Source: Cognatundibacterium oligocarboniphilum (GTDB taxonomy: Bacteria > Pseudomonadota > Gammaproteobacteria > Burkholderiales > Burkholderiaceae_D). Taken from it: a stretch of DNA of 64,000 nucleotides. Each line of letters opens with the position of its first letter. Within the stretch, counting starts at the first letter, position 1. The stretch spans positions 124,001 through 188,000 of the forward strand of contig NZ_JABXYJ010000005.1 in the NCBI RefSeq assembly GCF_013377855.1. The letters are read 5' to 3'. The translations under genes and the position numbers were made by a program. Positions 54,984 to 63,928 of the stretch are shown here, piece after piece. Under the pieces are notes generated by a model. It saw only the letters and a program-made list of their open reading frames with translations. It was not told where the DNA came from and did no database searches.

Positions 54984-56195
54984 TTATATTTGTTTAATCA
55001 GACTGAGTTCGCGGCCAGCCTGCGCGAAAGCTGCCAACGCGGTATTTAATTGTTCAATGCTGTGGGCAGCGGAAAGCTGAACCCGGACGCGCGCCTGCCC
55101 CATAGGTACCACCGGATAAAAAAAGCCGGTGACAAGAACACCCAGTTCGTACAAGCGTGCGGCAAACTTCTGGGCGACTGGCGCATCAAACAACATAACA
55201 GGAACGACCGGATGCGTTCCTGGTTTGATCGTGAAACCCAGAGCTGCAATTTCACGGCGGAAATGCGCTGTATTGGCATGTAGCCGGTCACGCAGCTCTG
55301 TGGATGCGGAAAGCCGTTGCAGTACGGATAGCGAGGCGCCTGTGATCGAAGGTGCGAGCGTATTCGAAAACAGATAGGGGCGGGATTTCTGGCGCAGGGT
55401 GTCAATCACTTCCTTGCGTGCAGCGGTAAAACCGCCCATCGCGCCGCCCAGCGCTTTGCCCAGTGTGCCGGTGATGATATCGATCCGGCCCATGACGTTG
55501 TGATATTCATGCGTTCCGCGGCCGGTGGCGCCCATAAAACCGGATGCATGACATTCATCAATCATGACCAGTGCATCATACTGATCTGCCAGATCGCAGA
55601 TGCGGTCGAGCTGGGCAATGGTGCCATCCATTGAAAACACACCGTCGGTTACGATGATGCGGTGACGCTTGTCCGCAGCAGCCTTTAACTGGGTTTCCAG
55701 ATCGGCCATATCGTTATGTGCGTAACGATAACGGGTTGCCTTGCACAGACGGATGCCATCAATGATCGAGGCATGGTTCAGTGCGTCGGAAATGATGGCA
55801 TCGTTTTCGTCAAACAGCGGCTCAAAAACACCACCATTGGCATCAAATGCTGCTGCGTACAGAATGCAGTCTTCCGTGCCGACAAATCCGGCAATCGCCT
55901 TTTCCAGCTGCTTGTGAACCGTCTGGGTGCCGCAGATGAAGCGGACTGAGGATAATCCGTAACCGAATTCTCTGGTGGCATCGATCGAGGCTTGTACCAT
56001 GGAATCATCGCCTGAAAGCCCCAGATAATTGTTGGCGCAGAGATTGATTAATTGTCTGCCATCGTCACAGGTCACCACGGCGCCTTGTCTGGAAGATAGA
56101 ACACGCTCAGGCTTATAAAGTCCGTCTTCCCGTAACTGATGCAGGCTGGCGCTTAATTTACCGATAAATTGTTGTCTGGATGTGGTCTGAGTCAT
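54984..56195 (-). CDS. kbl: 2-amino-3-ketobutyrate coenzyme A ligase
   Basis: PLP enzyme that splits 2-amino-3-ketobutyrate with CoA to glycine and acetyl-CoA. From the ATG at 56195 (GGAG 6 bases upstream; another ATG at 56198) the product is 403 residues. NNYLGLSGD, MIDECHASGFMG and the PLP-Lys motif GTLGKALGGAMGG are all present. First gene of the threonine-degradation run, preceded by a 36-bp palindrome and a divergent XRE-cupin regulator. Confidence 0.96.
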   Translation of the reverse strand: MTQTTSRQQFIGKLSASLHQLREDGLYKPERVLSSRQGAVVTCDDGRQLINLCANNYLGLSGDDSMVQASIDATREFGYGLSSVRFICGTQTVHKQLEKAIAGFVGTEDCILYAAAFDANGGVFEPLFDENDAIISDALNHASIIDGIRLCKATRYRYAHNDMADLETQLKAAADKRHRIIVTDGVFSMDGTIAQLDRICDLADQYDALVMIDECHASGFMGATGRGTHEYHNVMGRIDIITGTLGKALGGAMGGFTAARKEVIDTLRQKSRPYLFSNTLAPSITGASLSVLQRLSASTELRDRLHANTAHFRREIAALGFTIKPGTHPVVPVMLFDAPVAQKFAARLYELGVLVTGFFYPVVPMGQARVRVQLSAAHSIEQLNTALAAFAQAGRELSLIKQI

Positions 56196-56272
56196 CATTG
56201 TCTCCGTAATCACTGTGGCGTACAGTTTTCTGCTGTTACACTATAAGCAATAAGTTTTTAAATATTAGGATA

Positions 56273-56308
56273 ATTCGATATTTAGAACTTAAGTTCAATA
56301 TATCGAAT
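56273..56308. promoter_or_regulatory. 36-bp palindromic operator between kbl and the XRE-cupin regulator
   Basis: ATTCGATAT (56273-56281) and ATATCGAAT (56300-56308) are exact inverse complements; between them lies the perfect palindrome GAACTTAAGTTC (56285-56296) on the same centre. Only the three-base connectors break symmetry. Position between two divergent starts makes it a strong candidate operator for the regulator at 56343. Confidence 0.75.
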
Positions 56309-56342
56309 ATTAATCATACTTTTTTGATGGCGCAATAGTTTT

Positions 56343-56915
56343 ATGAAAAAAATTCTATCCAATACGCCGCCCGAAGTCGGGGCGACGCTGCAAAAAATGC
56401 GTCTGGAGCGTGGTCTCACTTTAGAAGATTTATCGAGAACTGCCGGAGTTTCTAAATCCATGCTGTCACAGATTGAGCGGGAGAAAGCGAATCCGACCAT
56501 TGCGGTGGCCTGGCGGCTGGCGAATGCGCTGGGAGTAACCATGGCAGAGCTGCTGTCATCGGAAGCGCCGGTGCAGGATGCTATCCGGATACTGGAGGCG
56601 CATGAAACCCCGACTTTGCCGGGAGAGCATGCTGGTTATGTTTTGCGGATACTGGGACCGATGGAGCTGGCGGGCAAGTATGAATGGTATGAGCTGACAC
56701 TGGCTCCGGGTGGGGCATTGGTGTCCAACTCGCATGATCCCGGCGCATCGGAACATCTGACAGCATTGCAGGGCAGTATCGAGGTTGAAGTGGACGGCAT
56801 ACGTAAAAAAGTTAAAACCGGTGCCACGGCGCGTTATGATGCTGACAAGAATCACGCTATCCGCAACATCGGAAAAACCGAAGCAAAGGCATTGCTGGTG
56901 GTGATCCACCGTTGA
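56343..56915 (+). CDS. XRE-family regulator with C-terminal cupin domain
   Basis: The 190-residue protein has an N-terminal HTH (about residues 10-65, MRLERGLTLEDLSRTAGVSK, LSQIEREKANPTI) and a C-terminal small-molecule-binding cupin (about 105-188, ELTLAPGGALVSNSHDPGASEHLTAL, ARYDADKNHAIRN). HTH-cupin regulators commonly control amino-acid or amine catabolism. Its divergence from kbl suggests it regulates kbl-tdh-sdaA in response to threonine or a derivative; this is inferred from position. Confidence 0.88.
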   Translation: MKKILSNTPPEVGATLQKMRLERGLTLEDLSRTAGVSKSMLSQIEREKANPTIAVAWRLANALGVTMAELLSSEAPVQDAIRILEAHETPTLPGEHAGYVLRILGPMELAGKYEWYELTLAPGGALVSNSHDPGASEHLTALQGSIEVEVDGIRKKVKTGATARYDADKNHAIRNIGKTEAKALLVVIHR

Positions 56916-57385
56916 CAGATCAATATGTCGTAAACAGAGATTGCGGAGACAGTCTAGACACGAGCGATAAAAAAAGACAGCTGTACAAGGAGCCTGTTGG
57001 TGGATGGGGCGCTTTGAAAAGCGTGGCGCAACAGATTCTGGATACAGGGGGGCATGATAGATGGATGGTATGGACGCTGAGGCGATTGCGCAGCCTGGGT
57101 CAAATCCGGGTGCAGCTGACAGAAAAAATGTTGTCTGAACTCATTTGGGGCAAACCACGCCTGTCTCGACAGTGCGGCACAGATTGGTATTTGCCTGATT
57201 GGTATTTGCCTGATTGGTTTTGCCAGGAAAACTGGTTTTGCGGTTCATGCCCATCCAGAACGAATTCTGGCCGAATGAAATGCGAATTGAAGGCGCTGTC
57301 GCCAAATTTGCGTGGGTCTGAGAGATGAAGGGCGATATAATAGAAGAAATTTTCGTCCAACATCTCAACGTATTTTTGTCACCCT
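56916..57385 (+). other. 470-base non-coding gap before thrC with a 15-bp tandem repeat
   Basis: No recognisable gene. GATTGGTATTTGCCT occurs twice in tandem (57182-57211) and is followed by a third, partial copy to 57224. A -10-like TATAAT lies at 57336-57341, about 45 bases before the thrC start, without a convincing -35. A 138-codon open frame spans most of the gap but begins with TTG inside the previous gene and has no family features. I treat the region as the thrC leader. Confidence 0.45.
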
Positions 57386-58846
57386 ATGCAATACGCTTCA
57401 ACACGCGGGCATACCGCATCACAAAATTTTTCTGAAATCCTGCTGGGAGGACTGGCACCGGACGGAGGCCTCTACCTGCCGGTCAGTTATCCTCAGATCA
57501 GCGCAGATGAACTCAATATCTGGCGTGGTCTGTCGTATGCGCAACTGGCATTTGAAGTGCTGAAAAAATTTGCGACGGATATTCCTGAGGCTGATCTGAA
57601 ATCGATCGTTGAACGTACTTACACCGCAGATGTCTATTGCAATGTCAGAAAAGATGAAGAGGCAGCGCAGATTACGCCATTGCGGGTATTGCAGGAAGAT
57701 CATGGCGGTAAGCTGATATTGCAGGCGCTGTCGAATGGCCCGACACTTGCATTTAAAGACATGGCAATGCAGTTGCTGGGTAATCTGTTTGAATACACAC
57801 TGGCCAGGCAACATGCCGAACTGAATATTTTTGGCGCGACTTCCGGTGATACGGGCAGCGCCGCCGAATATGCGATGCGCGGCAAAAAAGGCATCCGTGT
57901 CTTCATGCTGTCGCCACACCGCAAAATGAGCGCGTTCCAGACTGCCCAGATGTTCAGTCTGCAAGACCCGAATATTTTTAATATCGCGGTCGAAGGCGTA
58001 TTTGACGATTGCCAGGACATGGTGAAGGCGGTATCCAATGATCTGGAATTTAAGCAACGCCAAAAAATTGGTACCGTCAATTCGATTAACTGGGCGCGGG
58101 TCGTGGCGCAGGTGGTCTATTACATCCGCGGCTATCTGAGCGCGACCACCAGTAATGACCAGAAGGTGTCGTTCACTGTTCCTTCCGGAAATTTCGGCAA
58201 TATCTGCGCCGGGCATATCGCCCGTATGATGGGGGTGCCGATTCACAAGTTGGTCGTGGCTACCAATGAAAATGATGTGCTGGACGAGTTTTTCCGCACA
58301 GGTGTTTACCGTGTTCGCAAGTCGGCCGAAACCTGGCACACCACCAGTCCATCGATGGATATTTCCAAAGCGTCGAATTTCGAACGTTTCATATTTGATT
58401 TGCTGGGCGGTGACAGCGCGCGCGTGGCCGCGCTGTTCCGTAAGGTGGAAACCGAAGGTGGTTTTGACTTGTCCGGCAAGCCGGGTAGCGATGGCGATGA
58501 GTTTGCGAAGGTTGCACGTTTTGGTTTTGAATCGGGTAAATCAGTGCATACCGACCGCCTGCAAACCATCCGCCATGCGGAGCAGAAGTATGGCATCACA
58601 ATTGACACCCATACCGCAGACGGAATTAAGGTCGCGCTGGAGCATCTGGAAGCCGGTGTGCCGATGATCGTGCTGGAAACCGCGTTGCCTGCCAAATTCA
58701 ATGAAACCATCCGTGAAGCACTGGAGCGGGATGCACAGCGTCCTGCAGGGTTTGAAAACATCGAGGCACTGCCACAGCGCTTCGTAGTGATGCCGGCGAA
58801 TGTAGACCAGATGAAGGCCTATATCGCCAGCAATACCGGGCTGTAA
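57386..58846 (+). CDS. thrC: Threonine synthase
   Basis: PLP enzyme that converts O-phosphohomoserine to L-threonine. The 486-residue product is of the longer type II class, with the N-terminal YASTRGHTASQNFSEILLGGL and the PLP-lysine motif LAFKDMAMQ. GATSGDTGSAAEYA for phosphate binding and SGNFGNICAGHIARMM follow. Homoserine dehydrogenase (hom), which often precedes thrC in betaproteobacteria, is not here. It lies next to a threonine-degradation module on the other strand. Confidence 0.97.
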   Translation: MQYASTRGHTASQNFSEILLGGLAPDGGLYLPVSYPQISADELNIWRGLSYAQLAFEVLKKFATDIPEADLKSIVERTYTADVYCNVRKDEEAAQITPLRVLQEDHGGKLILQALSNGPTLAFKDMAMQLLGNLFEYTLARQHAELNIFGATSGDTGSAAEYAMRGKKGIRVFMLSPHRKMSAFQTAQMFSLQDPNIFNIAVEGVFDDCQDMVKAVSNDLEFKQRQKIGTVNSINWARVVAQVVYYIRGYLSATTSNDQKVSFTVPSGNFGNICAGHIARMMGVPIHKLVVATNENDVLDEFFRTGVYRVRKSAETWHTTSPSMDISKASNFERFIFDLLGGDSARVAALFRKVETEGGFDLSGKPGSDGDEFAKVARFGFESGKSVHTDRLQTIRHAEQKYGITIDTHTADGIKVALEHLEAGVPMIVLETALPAKFNETIREALERDAQRPAGFENIEALPQRFVVMPANVDQMKAYIASNTGL

Positions 58847-58933
58847 AGAGAAGCCGGCGGCACGTCGGTGCAGCTTTTCATTGGAATCAGGATGTATCGC
58901 AAAACGGCGGTTTTGATTGCGCCGTTTTGCACA

Positions 58934-59842
58934 TCAGTCGAAACACCGCCGTAGTGCCGACCAAAGCCGGGTTACGAACACATTGACCAGCAATCCAGCC
59001 ATGACAATGGCGGCTCCGGTGATCTGCAATGGTTTCAGCGCTTCCCCTAGCAATATCCAGGCAGCAGTCAGTCCGATAACCGGTACCATCAGCGTCAGTG
59101 GCGCCACCAGATGTGTCGCCAGGCTTGAAAGCAGGCGCCCCCATAAAGTATAGCCAATCAGCGTAGCGGCCAGTGCCAGATAGACGATCGTCAATGCCGA
59201 CGGCAGGCTCATATTGCGCAGGCTGGACAAAATCAATGCGCTGCCTTCAAACCAGAGCGACAGCAGAATAAATGGCACGATCGGTACCAGTGCGCTCCAC
59301 GACACTAGGCTGAGCACGGCAGTCGGCCCGATTTTTTTATTGATGACATTGCCGCAGGCCCAGGAAAATGCCGCGCAAATCGTCAGCATAAAGCCCATCA
59401 ATGTAACTTGTCCGGCAGAGCTGGCGATACTGGCGCTGCCAAGCAGAATCAGGCCGATACTGGCAATCACCATGCCGGCAAGATTGCTTGCCCGCAGTTT
59501 GTCGCCAAAAACCAGAGCCGAGATGCCGACGGTAAAAAAAGCCTGTGCCTGCAACACCAGAGAAGAAAGGCCGGCCGGCATGCCGACCGCCATTGCTGAA
59601 AACAAAAAAGCAAACTGACCCAGACTGATGGTCAGTGCGTAGGCAATCAACAGTTTGGCCGGGACTTTGGGGCGTGGCAAAAACAGGATTGCCGGAAATG
59701 CGACCAATATGAAGCGCAGCGCTCCCATCAGAAATGGCGGAATCCCGCGTAACCCGATTTTGATGACGACAAAATTCATTCCCCACAAACTGACAACGAT
59801 CAGGGCAGTCAGTAAATGGCGTGGAGTCAGTGTATTTGACAT
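58934..59842 (-). CDS. EamA/DMT-family metabolite exporter
   Basis: Inner-membrane transporter of the drug/metabolite superfamily. From the ATG at 59842 the product is 302 residues with about ten hydrophobic segments forming two EamA halves (LIVVSLWGMNFVVIKIGLRG and later WACGNVINKKIGP, LGEALKPLQITGAAIVMAGL). It resembles the EamA/YdeD cysteine-metabolite exporter group, but the substrate cannot be told. An upstream TTG frame extension is unlikely. It converges on thrC. Confidence 0.88.
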   Translation of the reverse strand: MSNTLTPRHLLTALIVVSLWGMNFVVIKIGLRGIPPFLMGALRFILVAFPAILFLPRPKVPAKLLIAYALTISLGQFAFLFSAMAVGMPAGLSSLVLQAQAFFTVGISALVFGDKLRASNLAGMVIASIGLILLGSASIASSAGQVTLMGFMLTICAAFSWACGNVINKKIGPTAVLSLVSWSALVPIVPFILLSLWFEGSALILSSLRNMSLPSALTIVYLALAATLIGYTLWGRLLSSLATHLVAPLTLMVPVIGLTAAWILLGEALKPLQITGAAIVMAGLLVNVFVTRLWSALRRCFD

Positions 59843-59905
59843 AAAGGGCAGTCTGAAATCGGGAAATTGGGATAGCAAGCGATCATGTGCGGCAGCAGGC
59901 GGAAT

Positions 59906-60214
59906 TCAGCGGTTTTCAGGCGCCAGATGCCGTAATTTTTCCAGTAATTCCCGATGTGCGGTCAGGTCAACCGGTCGGTGTTTGCGCACTGATGATGGCG
60001 GATAGTGTCGGGTGTCATTACCGTTTTTTCCATGATGTGCAGGGCGAACCGGACGGGGTGAAAAACCGCCGCCACAGTTCGGGCAGACATTTTGCAGCAG
60101 ATCATCAACGCATGCGGCGCAAAAGGTACATTCAAAGCTGCAGATGCGTGCTTCGGTCGAGTCGGCGGGCAGGTCGGCAGCACAATGTTCGCAGCAAGGA
60201 CGGAGTTCTAGCAT
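59906..60214 (-). CDS. DUF1272 zinc-ribbon protein
   Basis: The 102-residue product starts LELRPCCEHCAADLP and continues with ARICSFECTFCAACVD and NVCPNCGGGFSPRP: paired cysteines in the pattern of DUF1272, a small presumed zinc-binding protein. The C-terminal third is charged and variable. Function is unknown. It lies 63 bases before the EamA gene on the same strand. Confidence 0.85.
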   Translation of the reverse strand: MLELRPCCEHCAADLPADSTEARICSFECTFCAACVDDLLQNVCPNCGGGFSPRPVRPAHHGKNGNDTRHYPPSSVRKHRPVDLTAHRELLEKLRHLAPENR

Positions 60215-60576
60215 GGCAATAATGGCTCTGGTGTAAAAAATAACGCAAAACTATTCTGGCGTTGTTGCCGCGCCTTACCCTATGGCTTGTGCTGCTGGCG
60301 GCACCCAGCTTATTCAGGATGATTTTGCCTGGCCCCTGAAAATGTCGGAAAGCAGATAAGTTATAACACATGATTGTACTTCGGGGTGATTGCGAAACAT
60401 CCGCGATACCGGCAGCGCGGCTTCTTCGCCGTGATTATCCGGGGAAATATTAAAGCAATATACTCGGTGGGAGTATATTTTAAAGGCTTTATCTTTTCAG
60501 GACGGTCAGGCTGATTATCGATATACTCCCCTGAATTTTTGTTAATTGCGGCGGCTGGAGGCCGGATTGGATCGTT
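60215..60576. promoter_or_regulatory. 362-base intergenic region before the PhzF gene with an ATACT/AGTAT inverted repeat
   Basis: No gene seen. AATATACTC (60457-60465) and GAGTATATT (60471-60479) form a 9-bp inverted repeat around GGTGG. A half copy, ATATACTCCC, follows at 60511-60520, about 57 bases before the PhzF start. The core resembles the inverted repeat at 28421-28440 before the tungstate-binding gene, so a common regulator is possible. Confidence 0.5.
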
Positions 60577-61452
60577 ATGCGTGAATATGCTTACCGGATA
60601 CTGAATGTGTTTGCGGAATCGACTTTTGGTGGCAATCCCTTGTGCGTGATCGAAGATGGACAAGGTTTGTCGGATGCGGAAATGCAGGCGCTGGCCTTGC
60701 AGCAGAATTTGTCAGAGACGGTGTTTATTTTGCCCTCATCGATAGCAAGCGCCAGAATCCGGATATTTACTCCCGGCATGGAGATGGCGTTTGCAGGACA
60801 TCCCAGCCTTGGAGCCGGACAAGTCGTCAGTGAGCTGAATGGCGGTGCGGTGAATCTGACGCTGGAGTGCAAGGCTGGCATCGTGCCACTGTCATATCAG
60901 AATGATATTTGGAACCTGACCGCGCCGCAGCTGCCGATCATCCGTGATTGCCCGGTTCCGGCCACAGAGATTGCGCGTATGCTGGGATTGACTTCTGCCG
61001 ATCTGCTGGCACAGCCGTTGTGGGTGAATACCGGCTCCGACCAGTTGCTGGTCGCCGTGCAGTCTGTCGATGCTGTCCGGCGCGCCAGACTGGATGCGGC
61101 ATTACTCGGAAACTGGCCGGTCAGCAGTCTGGGGCGTCGAACTGCCTATGTGTTTGCACCTGAAACAGAGGATCAGCCTGCCGGGCAGGTAACCGCGCGT
61201 TACTTTTTTGCTCGTCCTGATGGCAGCGTCGGGGAAGATCCTGCCACCGGTTCCGCCTGCGCCAATCTTGGCGGCTGGTGGCTGGCGCAACAGCGTTCTA
61301 TACCGGCCCGGTTGTGGATCTGGCAAGGCGAGCAGATGAGCCGCCCTAGTTGCTTATACCTGGAAATCGGTGCTGATCAGCAGATCCGGGTGGGCGGCAA
61401 GGTGATCGAAATTGCCCGCGGCCACTTTCGTATCGAAGGAAAAACCGTCTAA
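60577..61452 (+). CDS. PhzF-family isomerase-like protein
   Basis: The 291-residue protein has the PhzF/diaminopimelate-epimerase-like fold: GGNPLCVIED, LSETVF with the family Glu, AGHPSLGAG, and GEDPATGSAC. Members include the phenazine isomerase PhzF and E. coli YddE; no other phenazine gene lies nearby, so a general small-molecule isomerase role is more likely. It is followed by the riboflavin genes after a 112-base gap. Confidence 0.9.
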   Translation: MREYAYRILNVFAESTFGGNPLCVIEDGQGLSDAEMQALALQQNLSETVFILPSSIASARIRIFTPGMEMAFAGHPSLGAGQVVSELNGGAVNLTLECKAGIVPLSYQNDIWNLTAPQLPIIRDCPVPATEIARMLGLTSADLLAQPLWVNTGSDQLLVAVQSVDAVRRARLDAALLGNWPVSSLGRRTAYVFAPETEDQPAGQVTARYFFARPDGSVGEDPATGSACANLGGWWLAQQRSIPARLWIWQGEQMSRPSCLYLEIGADQQIRVGGKVIEIARGHFRIEGKTV

Positions 61453-61564
61453 TCAACAGAAAGCACGGGAAGAGTGCGGCGAAATCCTTTAAAATAACGG
61501 ATTCTTTCAAAAACAGCTGGTGCCCCGCAGAATGCCGGAGCAGACCACTTCAGGATTTTCCCCT

Positions 61565-62692
61565 ATGAGCATTGCAACTACCCTCGAAATTGTCGCCGAA
61601 TTGCGTGCGGGCCGGATGGTGATTCTGGTTGATGAAGAAGATCGTGAAAACGAAGGTGATCTGGTGATGGCTGCGGAATTCGTTACTCCGGAAGCAATCA
61701 ATTTTATGGCCAGGTATGGCCGTGGCCTGATTTGCCTGACACTGACCGAAGAACGCTGCGAACTTCTGAATCTGGCAATGATGACCAGTCGCAACGGCAC
61801 GTCGTTCGGAACAAATTTCACTGTCTCGATTGAAGCTGCCGAAGGCGTCACGACCGGCATTTCCGCCGCTGACCGTGCCCGCACGGTGCAGGTTGCGGTT
61901 GGCAAACATACTACTGCCAGCGACATTGTTCAGCCCGGCCATATTTTTCCGCTGAAGGCGCAAAAAGGTGGCGTGCTGATGCGCGCCGGTCACACCGAAG
62001 CAGGTTGCGACCTGACCGAAATGGCGGGGCTGACTCCGGCATCGGTGATCTGCGAAATCATGAAGGACGATGGCACCATGGCGCGTCTGCCCGACCTGAT
62101 GGAGTTTGCGAAGGAGCACCAGATCAAGATCGGCACCATCGCTGACCTGATTCATTATCGCAGTCAGACCGAAAGCATCGTGGATCGCATTGCCGAACGT
62201 GAAATGGAAACCGTGCACGGTAATTTCAAGGCTGTGGTATATCGCGATAAACCCAGCGGCTCCGCCCATCTGGCACTGGTTCATGGTCAGCCAACTGCTG
62301 ATCAGGAAGTACTGGTACGGGTGCATCAGCCGGTATCGATCCTTGATCTGCTGGAAAGCAAGGCGACTACACATTCCTGGAATATTGCCGCTGCGATGCA
62401 GGCAGTACAGGCGGCAGACGCAGGCGTGATTGTTTTGTTGAATTGCGAAGAAACAGCTGAACAGATGTTTGACCAGTTCAAGGCGCTGAATACGCCGGAA
62501 ACCCGTCCGCAAGGACGCGCTGCCAGGATGGATCTGCGTAATTACGGTATCGGTGCGCAGATTTTGAAAGATGTCGGGGTCGGTAAAATGAAATTGTTGG
62601 CGAACCCACGTAAAATGCCGTCGATGGCAGGTTTTAACCTGGAAGTAACGGGATATCTGGCTAAACCCTGTGCAGAATCTGTGCAGGCGTAA
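61565..62692 (+). CDS. ribB: 3,4-dihydroxy-2-butanone 4-phosphate synthase with a degenerate GTP cyclohydrolase II domain
   Basis: Makes DHBP from ribulose 5-phosphate for riboflavin. From the ATG at 61565 the product is 375 residues. The N-terminal RibB domain is intact ([24 protein letters not shown]). The C-terminal half keeps the GCHII outline ([29 protein letters not shown]), but the three zinc cysteines of the RibA motif are Val, Thr and His, and the expected RQEGRGIG segment is absent. The cyclohydrolase half is almost surely inactive; a separate ribA should exist. Such hybrids are known in betaproteobacteria. ribH follows. Confidence 0.93.
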   Translation: MSIATTLEIVAELRAGRMVILVDEEDRENEGDLVMAAEFVTPEAINFMARYGRGLICLTLTEERCELLNLAMMTSRNGTSFGTNFTVSIEAAEGVTTGISAADRARTVQVAVGKHTTASDIVQPGHIFPLKAQKGGVLMRAGHTEAGCDLTEMAGLTPASVICEIMKDDGTMARLPDLMEFAKEHQIKIGTIADLIHYRSQTESIVDRIAEREMETVHGNFKAVVYRDKPSGSAHLALVHGQPTADQEVLVRVHQPVSILDLLESKATTHSWNIAAAMQAVQAADAGVIVLLNCEETAEQMFDQFKALNTPETRPQGRAARMDLRNYGIGAQILKDVGVGKMKLLANPRKMPSMAGFNLEVTGYLAKPCAESVQA

Positions 62693-62782
62693 GCTATATT
62701 GAACAGACGCTGACCAATAAGTCACTGGTTCCATGCGTCAGCGAGTCAGTGACACAAAGCGCAGAGCGCAAGAGAGAATATC

Positions 62783-63280
62783 ATGACAGTAGGACACTAT
62801 GAATCTAATCTGGATGGCGCCGGAGTACGGGTCGGTATCGTTCAGGCCCGCTTTAATGCCACCGTGGGCAACGGCTTGCTGAGTTCCTGCCTGGCAGAAC
62901 TGGCCCGCCTCGGGGTTATGAACGAGGATATTTTGCATGTTACCGTGCCTGGTGCGCTGGAAGTGCCGCTGGCGCTGCAAAAGATGGCAGCCACCAATCA
63001 GTTTGATGCGCTGATTGCGCTGGGTGCCGTTATCCGTGGCGAAACATATCATTTTGAACTGGTTTCGAATGAATCCGGTGCCGGTATCACACGTGTCGGC
63101 CTCGATGCCGGTATTCCCATCGCCAATGCGATTCTGACGACTGAGAATGATCAGCAGGCGGAAGTCCGTATGCAGGAAAAAGGTGCTGATGCGGCCCGTG
63201 TGGCCGTCGAAATGGCAAATCTGGCGCTGGCGCTGGAAGAGCTGGCAGAAGCGACGGAAGACATTGATTACGATGCCTGA
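62783..63280 (+). CDS. ribH: 6,7-dimethyl-8-ribityllumazine synthase
   Basis: Condenses DHBP with the aminopyrimidine to lumazine in riboflavin synthesis. The 165-residue product has [29 protein letters not shown] and [18 protein letters not shown] with the catalytic histidine. It starts 90 bases after the RibB-like gene and precedes nusB, the usual ribBA-ribH-nusB order. No FMN riboswitch is seen upstream. Confidence 0.97.
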   Translation: MTVGHYESNLDGAGVRVGIVQARFNATVGNGLLSSCLAELARLGVMNEDILHVTVPGALEVPLALQKMAATNQFDALIALGAVIRGETYHFELVSNESGAGITRVGLDAGIPIANAILTTENDQQAEVRMQEKGADAARVAVEMANLALALEELAEATEDIDYDA

Positions 63281-63371
63281 TTGGTCTGGCAGACGATTCG
63301 TATTTGCACAGTGTTAACAGAATGTATGAATCCTGACTTTGTCAGGTCCGGTAAGATAGTAAGAGAATAAT

Positions 63372-63839
63372 ATGAACAATAAAACCCAACATGCGAATCC
63401 CAGCAAGAACCGCTCACCGCGCCATCGCGCCCGTGAGTTTGCATTGCAGGGTCTGTATGAATGGCTGCTGAATAATGAAGATTCCGGTGTAATCGATGCC
63501 CATATCCGTGAAGCGCACGGATTCGATAAGGCTGATCGTGAGCACTTCGATGCCTTGCTGCATGGTGCAATCAATCATTCCGTCGCTTTGCGTGAAGATT
63601 TCGCTCCCTTAATTGATCGTGGCATTGCGGAGCTTTCCCCGATTGAGCACGCAGTATTGCTGATTGGTGCCTACGAGTTGAAAAATCACATTGAAATCCC
63701 TTATCGGGTTGTGATCAACGAGGCTGTCGAGCTGGCAAAATCTTTCGGCGGCCTCGACGGGCACAAATATGTGAATGGAGTTCTGGACAAGCTGGCTGCC
63801 AGACTGCGCCCGGCTGAAGTCGCTGCAAAGCAGGCATAG
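63372..63839 (+). CDS. nusB: Transcription antitermination protein NusB
   Basis: Component of rRNA antitermination that binds boxA with NusE. The 155-residue all-helical product shows the N-terminal [15 protein letters not shown] block and the C-terminal [32 protein letters not shown] and [11 protein letters not shown] blocks of the family. Co-location with ribH is common. A terminator follows. Confidence 0.97.
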   Translation: MNNKTQHANPSKNRSPRHRAREFALQGLYEWLLNNEDSGVIDAHIREAHGFDKADREHFDALLHGAINHSVALREDFAPLIDRGIAELSPIEHAVLLIGAYELKNHIEIPYRVVINEAVELAKSFGGLDGHKYVNGVLDKLAARLRPAEVAAKQA

Positions 63840-63878
63840 TAACGGATATCCAACATTTAATCAGGTATAAATCACCAG

Positions 63879-63916
63879 ACCGCCTTTTTTCTCGTCAGAA
63901 ATCAGGCGGTTTTTTT
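63879..63916 (+). terminator. Rho-independent terminator after nusB
   Basis: ACCGCC (63879-63884), loop, GGCGGT (63905-63910), then a run of T. It lies about 40 bases after the nusB stop and just before the next coding start. Confidence 0.8.
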
Positions 63917-63928
63917 CGGACTATCAAC

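Noticed and set aside
56912-57328. 138-codon open frame after the XRE-cupin gene
   Set aside because: TTG start within the previous gene, no homology or structural pattern, and a tandem DNA repeat accounts for its DWYLP repeats.
57419-58339. 306-codon open frame antisense to thrC
   Set aside because: Shadow of threonine synthase; composition (His/Arg rich) is typical of reverse-strand artefacts.
61453-61564. Possible FMN riboswitch before the RibB-like gene
   Set aside because: The gap of 112 bases is short and lacks the conserved FMN aptamer blocks; only a short GC-rich patch is present.
61550-62734. 394-codon open frame antisense to the RibB-like gene
   Set aside because: It covers the whole coding sequence of a clear riboflavin enzyme in reverse and its translation has no recognisable domain.
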